Shown one piece after another: positions 18,173-26,238 of a DNA stretch of 32,940 nucleotides. The notes beneath the pieces were generated by a model. The model did no database searches. It was not told the origin of the DNA and saw only the letters and a program-made list of their open reading frames with translations. Made by a program: the position numbers and the translations under genes. Origin of the DNA: Verrucomicrobiales bacterium (lineage in GTDB: Bacteria > Verrucomicrobiota > Verrucomicrobiia > Verrucomicrobiales > DEV007); the NCBI GenBank assembly GCA_024638765.1, contig JAHEJT010000040.1, forward strand, positions 1-32,940, read 5' to 3'. Within the stretch, counting starts at the first letter, position 1. Each line of letters begins with the position of its first letter.

Positions 18173-19402
18173 ATGCAGGAAACCAGGTCAGCCCCGCGCA
18201 ACTTCCGCCCCGGCCCCTTCGATTACCACCAGGTCGTCGAACTCGAAGTCACCACTCTCACCAACCAGGGACACGGCCTCGGGCGTGTCGATAACTGGGT
18301 GGTCCTGGTCCCCTTCACTCTGCCGGGCGAAACCGTCCGCGCCCGTGTCTTCCGCAATTATAGCAATTACAGCGAGGCCGACCTCGTGGAGATTCTCCAC
18401 CCTTCACCCCACCGGATCGAACCCCGCTGCCCGCTCTTCACCCACTGCGGTGGATGCCAATACCAGAACCTCGCTTACTCACAACAACTCGAATGGAAAC
18501 ATGGCCAGGTCGAAGAGCTTCTCGAACGTCTTGCCGGCGCCAAGTGCCCTGTCAATCCCGTGATCCCCTCACCACGGGAATACGGTTATCGCTCGAAGAT
18601 CACTCCTCATTTCCAAAAACCGAAAAAAGATTCCATCGAGGCGATCGGCTTTCTTCGTGCCGGCCAGCGCACGCGAATCATCGACGTGCCTTCCTGCCCC
18701 ATCGCCTCGGATACCATTAACGCGCGCCTTGCCACGCTGCGCGAAGAGGTCCTGGCCCGGGCCTCCACTTACCGCCGCGGTTCCACTCTACTCCTCCGCG
18801 ATTCGGAGCACGGCGTGATCACCGAATCCGTGGCCGTGGCCCGCGAAAAAGTTGGAGACCTGGTCTTCGAATTTCCCGCAGGCGAGTTTTTCCAAAATAA
18901 TCCCCACATCCTGCCGGCCTTCACCGGGTATGTCGCAAATCAGGCGGCCGGCAGCGGCGCCGCATACCTCCTCGACGCTTACTGCGGCAGCGGACTCTTC
19001 TGTCTTTCCGCGGCGTCTCGTTTCCAGGAGGCACGCGGAATCGAAATCAGCGAGAGCAGTGTCGAATGGGCGGACCGGAATCGCGACCAGAACGAAATCA
19101 CAAACGCATCGTTCGTGTGCGGCAAAGCCCATGATCTATTTTCCGGGATCGATTATCCGGCCGCGCAAACCGCGGTCATCATCGATCCTCCCCGCAAGGG
19201 GTGCGACGCCGATTTCCTGCGCCAGCTTTTTGCTTATGCTCCGAGCCGCGTGGTCTATGTCTCCTGCAATCCGGCCACCCAGATGCGCGATCTGCATGGA
19301 TTTCTCGATGACGGTGCTTACCGCCTCGTGGAGGTCCAGCCGTTCGATCTCTTTCCCCAGACCAAGCATCTCGAGTGCGTCATGACCCTGGACCGGGCCT
19401 AA
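18173..19402 (+). CDS. rlmD: 23S rRNA (uracil-5-)-methyltransferase, RlmD/RumA family
   Basis: SAM-dependent m5U methyltransferase, 409 residues. An N-terminal TRAM domain (VTTLTNQGHGLGRVDNWVVLVPFTLPGETVRARVF) is followed by the 4Fe-4S ligands Cys86, Cys92, Cys95 (CPLFTHCGGCQ) and Cys175, as in RumA. The catalytic domain has the SAM motif LDAYCGSGLFCLSAA, the DPPRKGCD motif, and the nucleophile Cys365 in YVSCNPATQMRDL; the C-terminal PFDLFPQTKHLECV is family-typical. The ATG at 18173 was chosen over 18131, whose leader is repeat sequence. The family also includes TrmA and RlmC, but the cluster cysteines and TRAM favour the RlmC/RlmD group; the target U is not certain. Confidence 0.93.
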   Translation: MQETRSAPRNFRPGPFDYHQVVELEVTTLTNQGHGLGRVDNWVVLVPFTLPGETVRARVFRNYSNYSEADLVEILHPSPHRIEPRCPLFTHCGGCQYQNLAYSQQLEWKHGQVEELLERLAGAKCPVNPVIPSPREYGYRSKITPHFQKPKKDSIEAIGFLRAGQRTRIIDVPSCPIASDTINARLATLREEVLARASTYRRGSTLLLRDSEHGVITESVAVAREKVGDLVFEFPAGEFFQNNPHILPAFTGYVANQAAGSGAAYLLDAYCGSGLFCLSAASRFQEARGIEISESSVEWADRNRDQNEITNASFVCGKAHDLFSGIDYPAAQTAVIIDPPRKGCDADFLRQLFAYAPSRVVYVSCNPATQMRDLHGFLDDGAYRLVEVQPFDLFPQTKHLECVMTLDRA

Positions 19403-19476
19403 AGTAGCTGCGGCCATGTGACTAGGGACGTTGTCCCACAACGTGGGACGCACGTCCAAGATGCCGCAGATACTTT
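19401..19476. repeat. 76-bp nested palindromic element after rlmD
   Basis: The outer arms 19401-19414 and 19463-19476 (AAAGTAGCTGCGGC) pair with one mismatch in 14. Inside lies a second palindrome with the perfect hairpin GTCCCAC-AAC-GTGGGAC. It overlaps the rlmD stop region by two bases and could fold into a cruciform or serve as a terminator for convergent transcription. The remaining sequence to 19557 shows nothing. Confidence 0.65.
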
Positions 19477-19557
19477 CCCACCAAATCCGCACTCCCGCGG
19501 GACGCGTCGCCCTCCCCTTTCCTTTCCTCATTCGTCATTCCCCCTCAGCCCCTCGCC

Positions 19558-20490
19558 CTATTCCAATCCGCGCCCCAGCTCCCGCACGTAACTGATGGGC
19601 GCGTGATCCATCATGCAGGCCGGAGGTTGCGGACTCTTGAACGATTCCATCAGGAATGTGAGCGGCTGCTTCCCGCGCGCCTCGTCCTCAGCCAAGTCTT
19701 CAGCACTCGGCTGCATCACGATTTCCCCTTCCCCCGTGAGATAATGCAATTCCCCGGCGTGATGAAAATCGTACGGCGCGAGTTTCTCCACGGAATGCGG
19801 GAGCAGTGTCACGATGTCGTGCCGGTCCACGACCCGGAAGGCCGGAAACTTGCGCAGGTGTGCGCGAAAACTCTGGTTACCCACTCTTGGAGCGCCAAAA
19901 GTGTAAAGGCTGGTGGGAGAAAGTGTGGCCGCCGCCAGCATCGCCAGCGCCCCGCCCAGGCTGTGGCCGGTGAAGATGACCGGCCCCTTCTCCTTCGCCC
20001 TTTCCACCTCGGGACGGATCTCGGTCCACAATTCCTCGAAAAGAATCTTGAACCCCTGGTGCACGTACCCGCCGGATTTCCATTTCACCGGGAATGTGGT
20101 CAGATTCATCATCCATTGCTTCGCGCTCCTGGTGCCGCGATAACAAAGGATTGTGTAAGGTCCGTTGGCGTTCTCCCCGGCAGGCTCGTAAAGCGCCGCA
20201 TGATTGCTCGACTTTCCAAAGGAGGCCACCTCCCGTAAGCCGATCCTCTCGAGGACTTCGAACCGTGGACACTTGGACCGTTCTCCGCGCGCCTCCCCAA
20301 GGCTGCGTGTATAGATCAGCCGGGAGAGCTCCACCAGCATCCACGCGGTGCCAGGATCGAAGTCTTCGGCGCGCGCATTGATTTCAGGCAACTGTGCGCG
20401 GTCGAAATAAGGGGGCCGGCCCTCCGGCTTCAAGACCGTGTCCCACTCTTTCTTCAGCTGCGCCGCAGTCTCTTTGATCTCCCCTCGCAC
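19558..20490 (-). CDS. Class 3 (fungal-type) lipase, α/β hydrolase
   Basis: 310-residue triacylglycerol-lipase-family protein. The nucleophile elbow is GHSLGG with Ser177 (VIFTGHSLGGALAMLAAATL). The catalytic Asp is probable in VVDRHDIVTLLP, with a His in the region AGELHYLTGEG or nearby, and CYRGTRSAKQWMMNL corresponds to the lipase-3 oxyanion region. No signal peptide is visible, although the GTG start is uncertain. It lies 43 bp downstream of the M16 protease gene on the same strand and may be co-transcribed. Substrate unknown; Lipase_3 members act on acylglycerols or related esters. Confidence 0.87.
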   Translation of the reverse strand: MRGEIKETAAQLKKEWDTVLKPEGRPPYFDRAQLPEINARAEDFDPGTAWMLVELSRLIYTRSLGEARGERSKCPRFEVLERIGLREVASFGKSSNHAALYEPAGENANGPYTILCYRGTRSAKQWMMNLTTFPVKWKSGGYVHQGFKILFEELWTEIRPEVERAKEKGPVIFTGHSLGGALAMLAAATLSPTSLYTFGAPRVGNQSFRAHLRKFPAFRVVDRHDIVTLLPHSVEKLAPYDFHHAGELHYLTGEGEIVMQPSAEDLAEDEARGKQPLTFLMESFKSPQPPACMMDHAPISYVRELGRGLE

Positions 20491-20533
20491 GGCAGATTTA
20501 CACCGGGAGCAAGTCCCGGATCCTGGAACACTA

Positions 20534-23428
20534 CTAACTCCCTTGGCCGCTGCCTTCTGCGCTTCCCTCTCCGCTTTCTTCTTCCGCCGGCACCACCAGC
20601 ACGCTCAAGGCTTTCTCCGCCCCGAGATATTCCCGGGCCAGGGCGCTCAACTCCTCGGCGGTCGCCTTGGAATAATCTTCCACGATGGTCCGCGCCCACT
20701 CCAGCCGCTGCGGATACTCCTGTGAGCTCCGCATCACACTATCCATCCAGTAAGTGTTGTTGCGCCGGTATTCCTCGAGCATGCTCAGGATCGGCTTTTT
20801 CGCCCGCTCCAACTCATCTTCGGAAACGCCGTCGCGCTTCAAATCATCGCTGATAACCCGCAAAATTTCAGCGATCTTGCCCGATTTCTCGCGGTCGGAT
20901 TCCACCAGGGCCATCACGTAACCGTAATCCGTGTATACATCACTCATGGAACTGCGCGCGTAAGGACTGTAAGCATCACCCAATTCCTCGCGAATCTTCA
21001 CTCGCATCCGATCGCGCATCACCGAGGCCAGCAAGTTCATCCTGCGCGACTTCTCGATGTCCCACATGTCCGTACTCTTCCAGTAAACTCCGATGACGCT
21101 CTTGGGAAGATCCGATTCAAAATCGAAGGTGCTCTCTGCCGGCCCCTCCGGAAATTCTATTTTTCTCGCCTCGGCGTAATCGGCTTTCTCGCCCGCGCGC
21201 GGCGGTAGAGCCCCAAAGGTCGCCGCCGCCATTGCGATCACCTCGTCCTCAGATCCGAAATCGCCCAACACTGTCAACTCGAGATAGGCACCCTTCAACT
21301 CCGGGGAAATCCAGTCCTTCGCTTCATCGAGAGTCCGGGAGAGCAGCACCTCTTCGTCCGGATAGCCGAATCGTGAATCTCGCCCATGCAAAAACTCCGA
21401 GACTCGATCCTGCATTACCCCCATCGGCGTGTGCCGCAGTTCCTGGTAGATGCTCTCAATATTCCGGTGAAACTGGTTGCCGGCTTCCGGGCGAAAACCG
21501 GGCGCCGTCAGGTAAGCTGCCATCAATTGCAACTGGCCGAGGAAATCCTCCGGATCCGTCTTTCCGCTCAACACGAAGGCGTCGTCTTCCACGCTGAACT
21601 TAACCGCCACGTTGCGGCCCGCGAAAATCCGCTTGATCTCATCCGCACTGTGCGCCTCCAGTCCTCCAGCCTCAAAAACCTGCCCCAGCATTACCGCCAG
21701 CCCGGGCTTGTCTTTCGGCATCGTCAGCTTGCCTCCGCCGATCCTTGCGGTCAGACGGATGGTGTCTTTCTCGAAATCAGTCTGCTTCAAACTCAGTCGC
21801 ACGCCGTTCTCGAAACGCACCTGGGTGATCCCGAGATCATCGATGCTTTCCCGGGATACGATCTTTCCCGGAATCTGGTTGGATCCGTAAGCGAACGCCG
21901 CCATCTCTTCTTCCACAGGCGGCTCGACATCCAGTCCTCGACTCTCGTGGAAAGCGGCGAGCACCGCTTCCTTGCCCTCGTCATCGGTCAGATCGATTTT
22001 GCCGCTGACAAAGACGTTGATGTTATCGCCGTCCCACATCTCGCGAAGGGCCTCAAGACATTCTTCACGAGTTACTTTGTCCAGCTCCGCACTCACGCGC
22101 GGCAAGTCGTCGGCGGGATCGGTAAAGATCCGGTCCTCGCTCAGCAGTTGGACGATGCGATTCGAAAGATCGCGTGACTTCCGGGTCGCGGCCGTCTCCG
22201 CCAGGCGCTCATAGTATTGCCGGACGTTCGCCTTGGCCTCGATCATTTCCGCCTCCGTGAATCCAAACTTCAGGGCCCGGCGCAATTCCTGTTCCCCCAC
22301 GTGCAGGGCTGCCGTCCAATTCTCCGGTTTGGCCGCAAGCTGCAACCTGCCCATGCTCACGAAGTCGACCATGTCGGAGGTCGACGCGCTGCCGTAAATA
22401 ATCGGGGAGTTCTCTTCCTTCACCAGGATTTCGAGACGGCGCTTCAAAATGCGATGTGCCAGGCCCGAGCGAAGTTCCCTGGCGCGACGCGCCACTCCGT
22501 CGGGTCCTTTCTCAAATTCACGCATGGTCTCGAGCGCGATCCAGCTCGCGGAGGCTTCCTCTTCCGGGTGAAAATGCGCCACCACTCCGCGCGGCGACAG
22601 CTTGCCGAGATCCGGGTCGGGGACTCTGGCGGAGGGCGCCTTCATGGCACCAAAATATTTCCCTATCAATTCACTGGCGGCCTCGGGTTCCACCGCGCCC
22701 ACCACCACCACCACCATCCGGTCCGGGGTGTAATACTTCTTGTAAAAATCCAGGAAACGGCTCCGCGGAGCGCCGGAGATGACTTCATCGGTTCCGATCG
22801 TCAAGCGCCGGCTGATTAACGAGTCCGGTAGATTGAATTCCAGCTTGGCGACGTATGTCCGGTAATCCACCGAGTCCCGGCTCAGTTTCTCGCTTAAAAT
22901 CACCCCACGCTCTCTTTCGAGTTCCTCCTCTTGGAAGAGAATCCCGTCGGCGTAATCGCGGAGCAACTGCATGCTCTCGCCCATCAGTCTGTCGTCGTTG
23001 CGCGGCAGATCGAGTTTATAAACAGTTTCCTTGTACCAGGTGTGGGCGTTGGTGTCCGCCCCGAAAGCCATCCCCAGCCTCTGGAAATATTCCACCATCT
23101 CTCCCGCGGGAAAATTCGTGGTGCCATTGAACGCCATGTGCTCCAGGAAATGCGCCACGCCGCGCTGGTCTTCTTCCTCCATCAGGGAGCCCGCATCCAC
23201 GTAAAGCCGCAGACTCACCCGGTCGGGCGGGTCATCGTGCGGCAGGATCGCGTAGCGCAAACCGTTCTCGAGGGCGCCCCACACCACTTTGGCGTCCGGC
23301 GCCAGATCGCTTCCTTGATGAGGCCAGTCGTGCCCCCCTCCCTCCACCCGGGAACACGAAGTAATAGAGACGGCGGCCCAGCAAGAAAGGACCCCCAGCA
23401 CCGCCGATCGCCAGGAAAACAGTTTCAT
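20534..23428 (-). CDS. M16 family zinc metalloprotease lipoprotein (insulinase/PqqL-like)
   Basis: 964-residue peptidase with two M16 halves. The zinc site is in the first: HFLEH at residues 93-97 (VAHFLEHMAFNGTTNFP), with the following KETVYKLDLPRND region typical of PqqL-like enzymes. The second half (from about residue 520) lacks HxxEH, as expected for the inactive partner domain. The ATG at 23428 gives a lipoprotein signal (MKLFSWRSAVLGVLSCWAAVSITSC, lipobox ITSC); ATGs at 23446 and 23443 are equally possible, and 23482 gives a long polar leader. It should degrade peptides in the periplasm. The acidic Gly/Ser/Glu tail at the C-terminus is unusual. Confidence 0.93.
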   Translation of the reverse strand: MKLFSWRSAVLGVLSCWAAVSITSCSRVEGGGHDWPHQGSDLAPDAKVVWGALENGLRYAILPHDDPPDRVSLRLYVDAGSLMEEEDQRGVAHFLEHMAFNGTTNFPAGEMVEYFQRLGMAFGADTNAHTWYKETVYKLDLPRNDDRLMGESMQLLRDYADGILFQEEELERERGVILSEKLSRDSVDYRTYVAKLEFNLPDSLISRRLTIGTDEVISGAPRSRFLDFYKKYYTPDRMVVVVVGAVEPEAASELIGKYFGAMKAPSARVPDPDLGKLSPRGVVAHFHPEEEASASWIALETMREFEKGPDGVARRARELRSGLAHRILKRRLEILVKEENSPIIYGSASTSDMVDFVSMGRLQLAAKPENWTAALHVGEQELRRALKFGFTEAEMIEAKANVRQYYERLAETAATRKSRDLSNRIVQLLSEDRIFTDPADDLPRVSAELDKVTREECLEALREMWDGDNINVFVSGKIDLTDDEGKEAVLAAFHESRGLDVEPPVEEEMAAFAYGSNQIPGKIVSRESIDDLGITQVRFENGVRLSLKQTDFEKDTIRLTARIGGGKLTMPKDKPGLAVMLGQVFEAGGLEAHSADEIKRIFAGRNVAVKFSVEDDAFVLSGKTDPEDFLGQLQLMAAYLTAPGFRPEAGNQFHRNIESIYQELRHTPMGVMQDRVSEFLHGRDSRFGYPDEEVLLSRTLDEAKDWISPELKGAYLELTVLGDFGSEDEVIAMAAATFGALPPRAGEKADYAEARKIEFPEGPAESTFDFESDLPKSVIGVYWKSTDMWDIEKSRRMNLLASVMRDRMRVKIREELGDAYSPYARSSMSDVYTDYGYVMALVESDREKSGKIAEILRVISDDLKRDGVSEDELERAKKPILSMLEEYRRNNTYWMDSVMRSSQEYPQRLEWARTIVEDYSKATAEELSALAREYLGAEKALSVLVVPAEEESGEGSAEGSGQGS

Positions 23429-23492
23429 TGAAATTAGGGACATCATCGGGCGGATTCTGTTCACGGAAACCCGCCGACCCAAGAAAAAAGAG

Positions 23493-23556
23493 CGTAGCCC
23501 CGGCGCTCCGCGACGGGGTCTGTCGATAAAAGCCCGCCGCGGAGCGTCGGGCCTAC
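23493..23556. repeat. Palindromic repeat upstream of the M16 gene
   Basis: Arms of 24 nt at the two ends of 23493-23556 (GTAGCCCCGGCGCTCCGCG and its partner) pair with three mismatches around a 16-nt loop. Same general build as the other GC-rich palindromes of the window but a different sequence family. Confidence 0.7.
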
Positions 23557-23602
23557 TAAGCAGCCAGGATCTGGAAAGGCGGGCGCAGCCGCCCCCACAT
23601 CT

Positions 23603-24382
23603 TCAATCTTCCATCTTTAATCCTTTATTCCAATTCGCACACTCCGCATACCGCACCCCCGTCCCCCCGAAGATATCCAGCGCGCTGCCGATGGTAAGAT
23701 CCACCTTGCCGTCACTCAGCACCTGGACGCGATCCAGGTCTCCAATATCCCTCGCGCCCCCGGCGTAAGTAATCGGAGCCTTCCCCCATTCCCCTAACAC
23801 CGTCACCAGTTTTTCGTCGATTCCTTCGCACTTTCCTTCCACATCCGCCGCATGGACCAGGAACTCCGCCGAGAATTCGGCCAGCCGGTCAAAGGTCACC
23901 GCGTTAACCTCCAAATCGGTCAGCGTCTGCCAGCGGTTCATCGCCACCTTCCATCCTTCCTCAACGGCTCGGCAGCTCAAGTCCACCACCACGCGTTCTC
24001 GTCCCACCATTGTTGCCAGTTGTCGCAGGCGCTCTTCTTGGAACACTCCCGCCTCGTCGAACAACGCCGAAGTCACGATCACATGACTCGCACCCGCGCT
24101 TAAGTAGTCTTCCGCGTTCCTCGAATCGATCCCCCCGCCGACATGGAAGCCCTGGGGATACGCGGACAGCGCTTCTCGCGCCGCCTCTTCGTTGCCGGTT
24201 CCCAGCATGATGACGTGCCCTCCCTTGAGCCCGTCCTCGCGATACTTCTCCGCAAACCAGGACACGGGGCGATCGCTCACGTAATTCGTGATCAAATCTC
24301 CGGCCTCATCCGAAAGCGTCCCCCCCACGATCTGCACCACTTTCCCCTCGCGAAGATCAATGCATGGGCGGAATTTCGTCAT
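23603..24382 (-). CDS. hisA: HisA, eukaryotic-type ProFAR isomerase
   Basis: Phosphoribosylformimino-5-aminoimidazole carboxamide ribotide isomerase, fourth step of histidine synthesis, a TIM barrel of 259 residues. It follows the yeast HIS6-type sequence rather than the usual bacterial HisA: MTKFRPCIDLREGKVVQIVGGTL, NYVSDRP, FHVGGGID, VIVTSALF, RVVVDLSCR, WQTLTDLEVNAVTF, FLVHAADVEG, ITYAGGARDIGDL, GKVDLTIGSALDIFGG. The ATG at 24382 has a good AGAGGAAG ribosome site 4 nt upstream; the 36 extra upstream codons run through a palindromic repeat. No other his gene is adjacent. This isomerase type is known in fungi, plants and some Verrucomicrobiota. Confidence 0.95.
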   Translation of the reverse strand: MTKFRPCIDLREGKVVQIVGGTLSDEAGDLITNYVSDRPVSWFAEKYREDGLKGGHVIMLGTGNEEAAREALSAYPQGFHVGGGIDSRNAEDYLSAGASHVIVTSALFDEAGVFQEERLRQLATMVGRERVVVDLSCRAVEEGWKVAMNRWQTLTDLEVNAVTFDRLAEFSAEFLVHAADVEGKCEGIDEKLVTVLGEWGKAPITYAGGARDIGDLDRVQVLSDGKVDLTIGSALDIFGGTGVRYAECANWNKGLKMED

Positions 24383-24420
24383 ACTTCCTCTTGAGTTATC
24401 GGTTATCGCTAATTCCATTG

Positions 24421-24476
24421 TGACACAGGCGTCTCGCCTGTGCTCTGCCAGATTCACAGGCGGGACGCCTGTGTCA
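24421..24476. repeat. REP-like palindrome upstream of hisA
   Basis: Arms 24421-24442 (TGACACAGGCGTCTCGCCTG...) and 24455-24476 pair with one mismatch in 22, with a 12-nt loop. It shares the GGCGTC-YY-GCC core with 14164-14224. A TAACTAATAAG tract follows at 24491-24509. Confidence 0.8.
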
Positions 24477-24533
24477 CCATTTTTCCCCATTAACTAATAA
24501 GTAATAACTGAAAACCCGGCCGCGAAGCGGCCG

Positions 24534-25571
24534 CTACGCGACGCAAAAAAAATCCTCCCCTTCCCGGTATCCGCTTTCCTTCGCCAGTGCTCGAATCTGA
24601 TCGCGCGCTCCCTTCAGCCCCACCGCCCCCAGCAATACCGCTTCGCCCGGGACCGGGATCCCGCCCCTGTCCCGCACCGGGGCGCCCCCAATCCGCTCGC
24701 CAATGCGCCGGGGATGCACTTCAATAAAAGCTTTTACCTCAATGCCATCTCCTCGCAGGAGCGCGGCCATTTTTTTCCCGATCGGTCCCGCTCCACAAAC
24801 GCACACCCCTTGAGCACGCACATCCTCCCGCCGCGCGAGGTAATGCGCTTTAGCCTCCAGAAATTTTCCCTGCGAGTAACGCGCATCATTTCTCGTCATC
24901 CTGTCCGGACTATCCCACCACTCCACCAGCACCGCCTCGAGATTGGCCATGCGGTATCCGCCCTCCAGGTACCGCAACCACAAATCGTAATCCTCGGCCC
25001 AGGCGACGTCCCGGTATCCACCCACTCGGAGGAGGTCTTTTCTCCGCAGCATCGCGGTCGCGTGCGCCACCGGGCTCTCAATAAATCGTTCCGCCGCGAT
25101 CTTGCGCGGATCGTGCAGAGAATTCAGCCACCGCTCGTATTCCCGATAGCCATCGGTTACGTCGTCCGCGGCTTCTTCGCCCCGGGCGGCGCGACGCCGA
25201 ATTCGCACTCCGGCGCCACAGACCGAGATCTCGGGATGCTGCTGCAGGAACTGCAGCTGCGATTCAAATCGATCGGCGTAACTGACGTCATCCGCGTCCA
25301 TTCGCGCGATGTAAGTGCCGTGCGCCGCCTCAACTCCCGCATGGTGGGCCGCGACAACTCCGCGCCGACCGGGGGCGGTCTCCAGCACGCGGATTCTCGC
25401 GTCCGCCCGGCCCCGGTCCTCGATCATCGGGCGCGAGCCATCGGACGACCCGTCGTCGACGACGAGCAATTCCCAATCCGTAAAGCTTTGCCCGCGGCAA
25501 CTGTCGATGGCAGCGCCCACGGTCGCCGCAGCATCCTTAACCGGCAGAATTACGGAGATCGAGACTCTCAA
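24534..25571 (-). CDS. Family 2 glycosyltransferase with C-terminal Rossmann-like domain
   Basis: 345 residues. The N-terminal GT-A domain has SVILPVKDAAATVGAAIDSC, VVDDGSSDGS, the metal-binding region YIARMDADDVS and the later WAEDYDLWLR, typical of GT2 enzymes that build surface polysaccharides. From about residue 255 a second domain begins with VCVCGAGPIGKKMAALLRGDGIEVKAFIEVHPRRIG, a nucleotide-binding-like β-α-β resembling the small Rossmann domains attached to some sugar-modifying enzymes. The only reasonable start is a TTG at 25571, with no clear ribosome site. Donor and acceptor sugars cannot be told. It is not in a visible polysaccharide cluster. Confidence 0.87.
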   Translation of the reverse strand: MRVSISVILPVKDAAATVGAAIDSCRGQSFTDWELLVVDDGSSDGSRPMIEDRGRADARIRVLETAPGRRGVVAAHHAGVEAAHGTYIARMDADDVSYADRFESQLQFLQQHPEISVCGAGVRIRRRAARGEEAADDVTDGYREYERWLNSLHDPRKIAAERFIESPVAHATAMLRRKDLLRVGGYRDVAWAEDYDLWLRYLEGGYRMANLEAVLVEWWDSPDRMTRNDARYSQGKFLEAKAHYLARREDVRAQGVCVCGAGPIGKKMAALLRGDGIEVKAFIEVHPRRIGERIGGAPVRDRGGIPVPGEAVLLGAVGLKGARDQIRALAKESGYREGEDFFCVA

Positions 25572-25679
25572 TTTATGATTTCCGATTTCTGATTTGCGAT
25601 TTTCCCATTCCGCATGCCGATAAACTTCTAACGATTAACCATTAACGATTAACTAATAACGGCGGCGCAGACGCCTTCC

Positions 25680-25865
25680 TCATTCATCCAGCCCCCGTGC
25701 TTCCGCCGTCACCAACCCATCGTGGCGGGCTTCCAGATAAATAACCATCGGCCGGCAACAGATTTCGCAATCGTAATCGAGCTGTGCAGGAACTTCGGAA
25801 GCCGGCGGCGCCGGGATCTCGAAGGCCTCGAAGCAAGTCGGGCATGTCACGGAGACCATTTCCAT
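25680..25865 (-). CDS. CPXCG motif-containing cysteine-rich protein
   Basis: 61-residue protein with two Cys pairs, CPTC near the N-terminus and CEICCRPM in the middle (LDYDCEICCRPMVIYLEA), which would bind zinc as a ribbon. This is the small CPXCG family found in many proteobacteria and Verrucomicrobiota, with no known function. Length and cysteine spacing are as expected. It is the first gene of a minus-strand pair with the glycosyltransferase about 110 bp downstream. Confidence 0.88.
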   Translation of the reverse strand: MEMVSVTCPTCFEAFEIPAPPASEVPAQLDYDCEICCRPMVIYLEARHDGLVTAEARGLDE

Positions 25866-25875
25866 GAAAAAAAGC

Positions 25876-25932
25876 GGGGCAGGTTTTCAACCTGCCATCT
25901 GAATCCAAAAGGGCAGGTTGAAAACCTGCCCC
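25876..25932. repeat. Perfect 21-bp inverted repeat (GGGGCAGGTTTTCAACCTGCC)
   Basis: Arms 25876-25896 and 25912-25932 are exact reverse complements around 15 nt; each arm is itself partly palindromic (GCAGGTT..AACCTGC). Half copies occur near 8843 and 18003. The gap 25866-26238 otherwise shows only an A/T-rich stretch at about 25990-26040 and no gene. Confidence 0.85.
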
Positions 25933-26238
25933 ACTTTCTACAAATCCTCCAAAAACCATAACCATCCCCGCCCGGTTCCCGCAAACTCTCAAAACCAGAA
26001 AAAACTATTTCATTGATAGTGATATTCAATTAGCTTTTTCCTCCCCCTCCGGGTCATCCCGGCAACCTCCTCCCGCACCCGTTGTTTCCAATCTCCTTCT
26101 CATTTAAACCGCGAAATCCCCGCTTCTTCACTCGCCGTTTGTCTCCTTACAAACTCCGATGTAATTTGTTATTCACATTGTTCACCCCCCTGCCCGCGCT
26201 TCCCCCGGGCTACCCCAGCCTCAATACCCTCTCTCCGC

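Noticed and set aside
23483-23602. Intrinsic terminator or riboswitch upstream of the M16 gene
   Set aside because: The hairpin lacks a T-run and resembles the other dispersed palindromes; no conserved riboswitch core seen.
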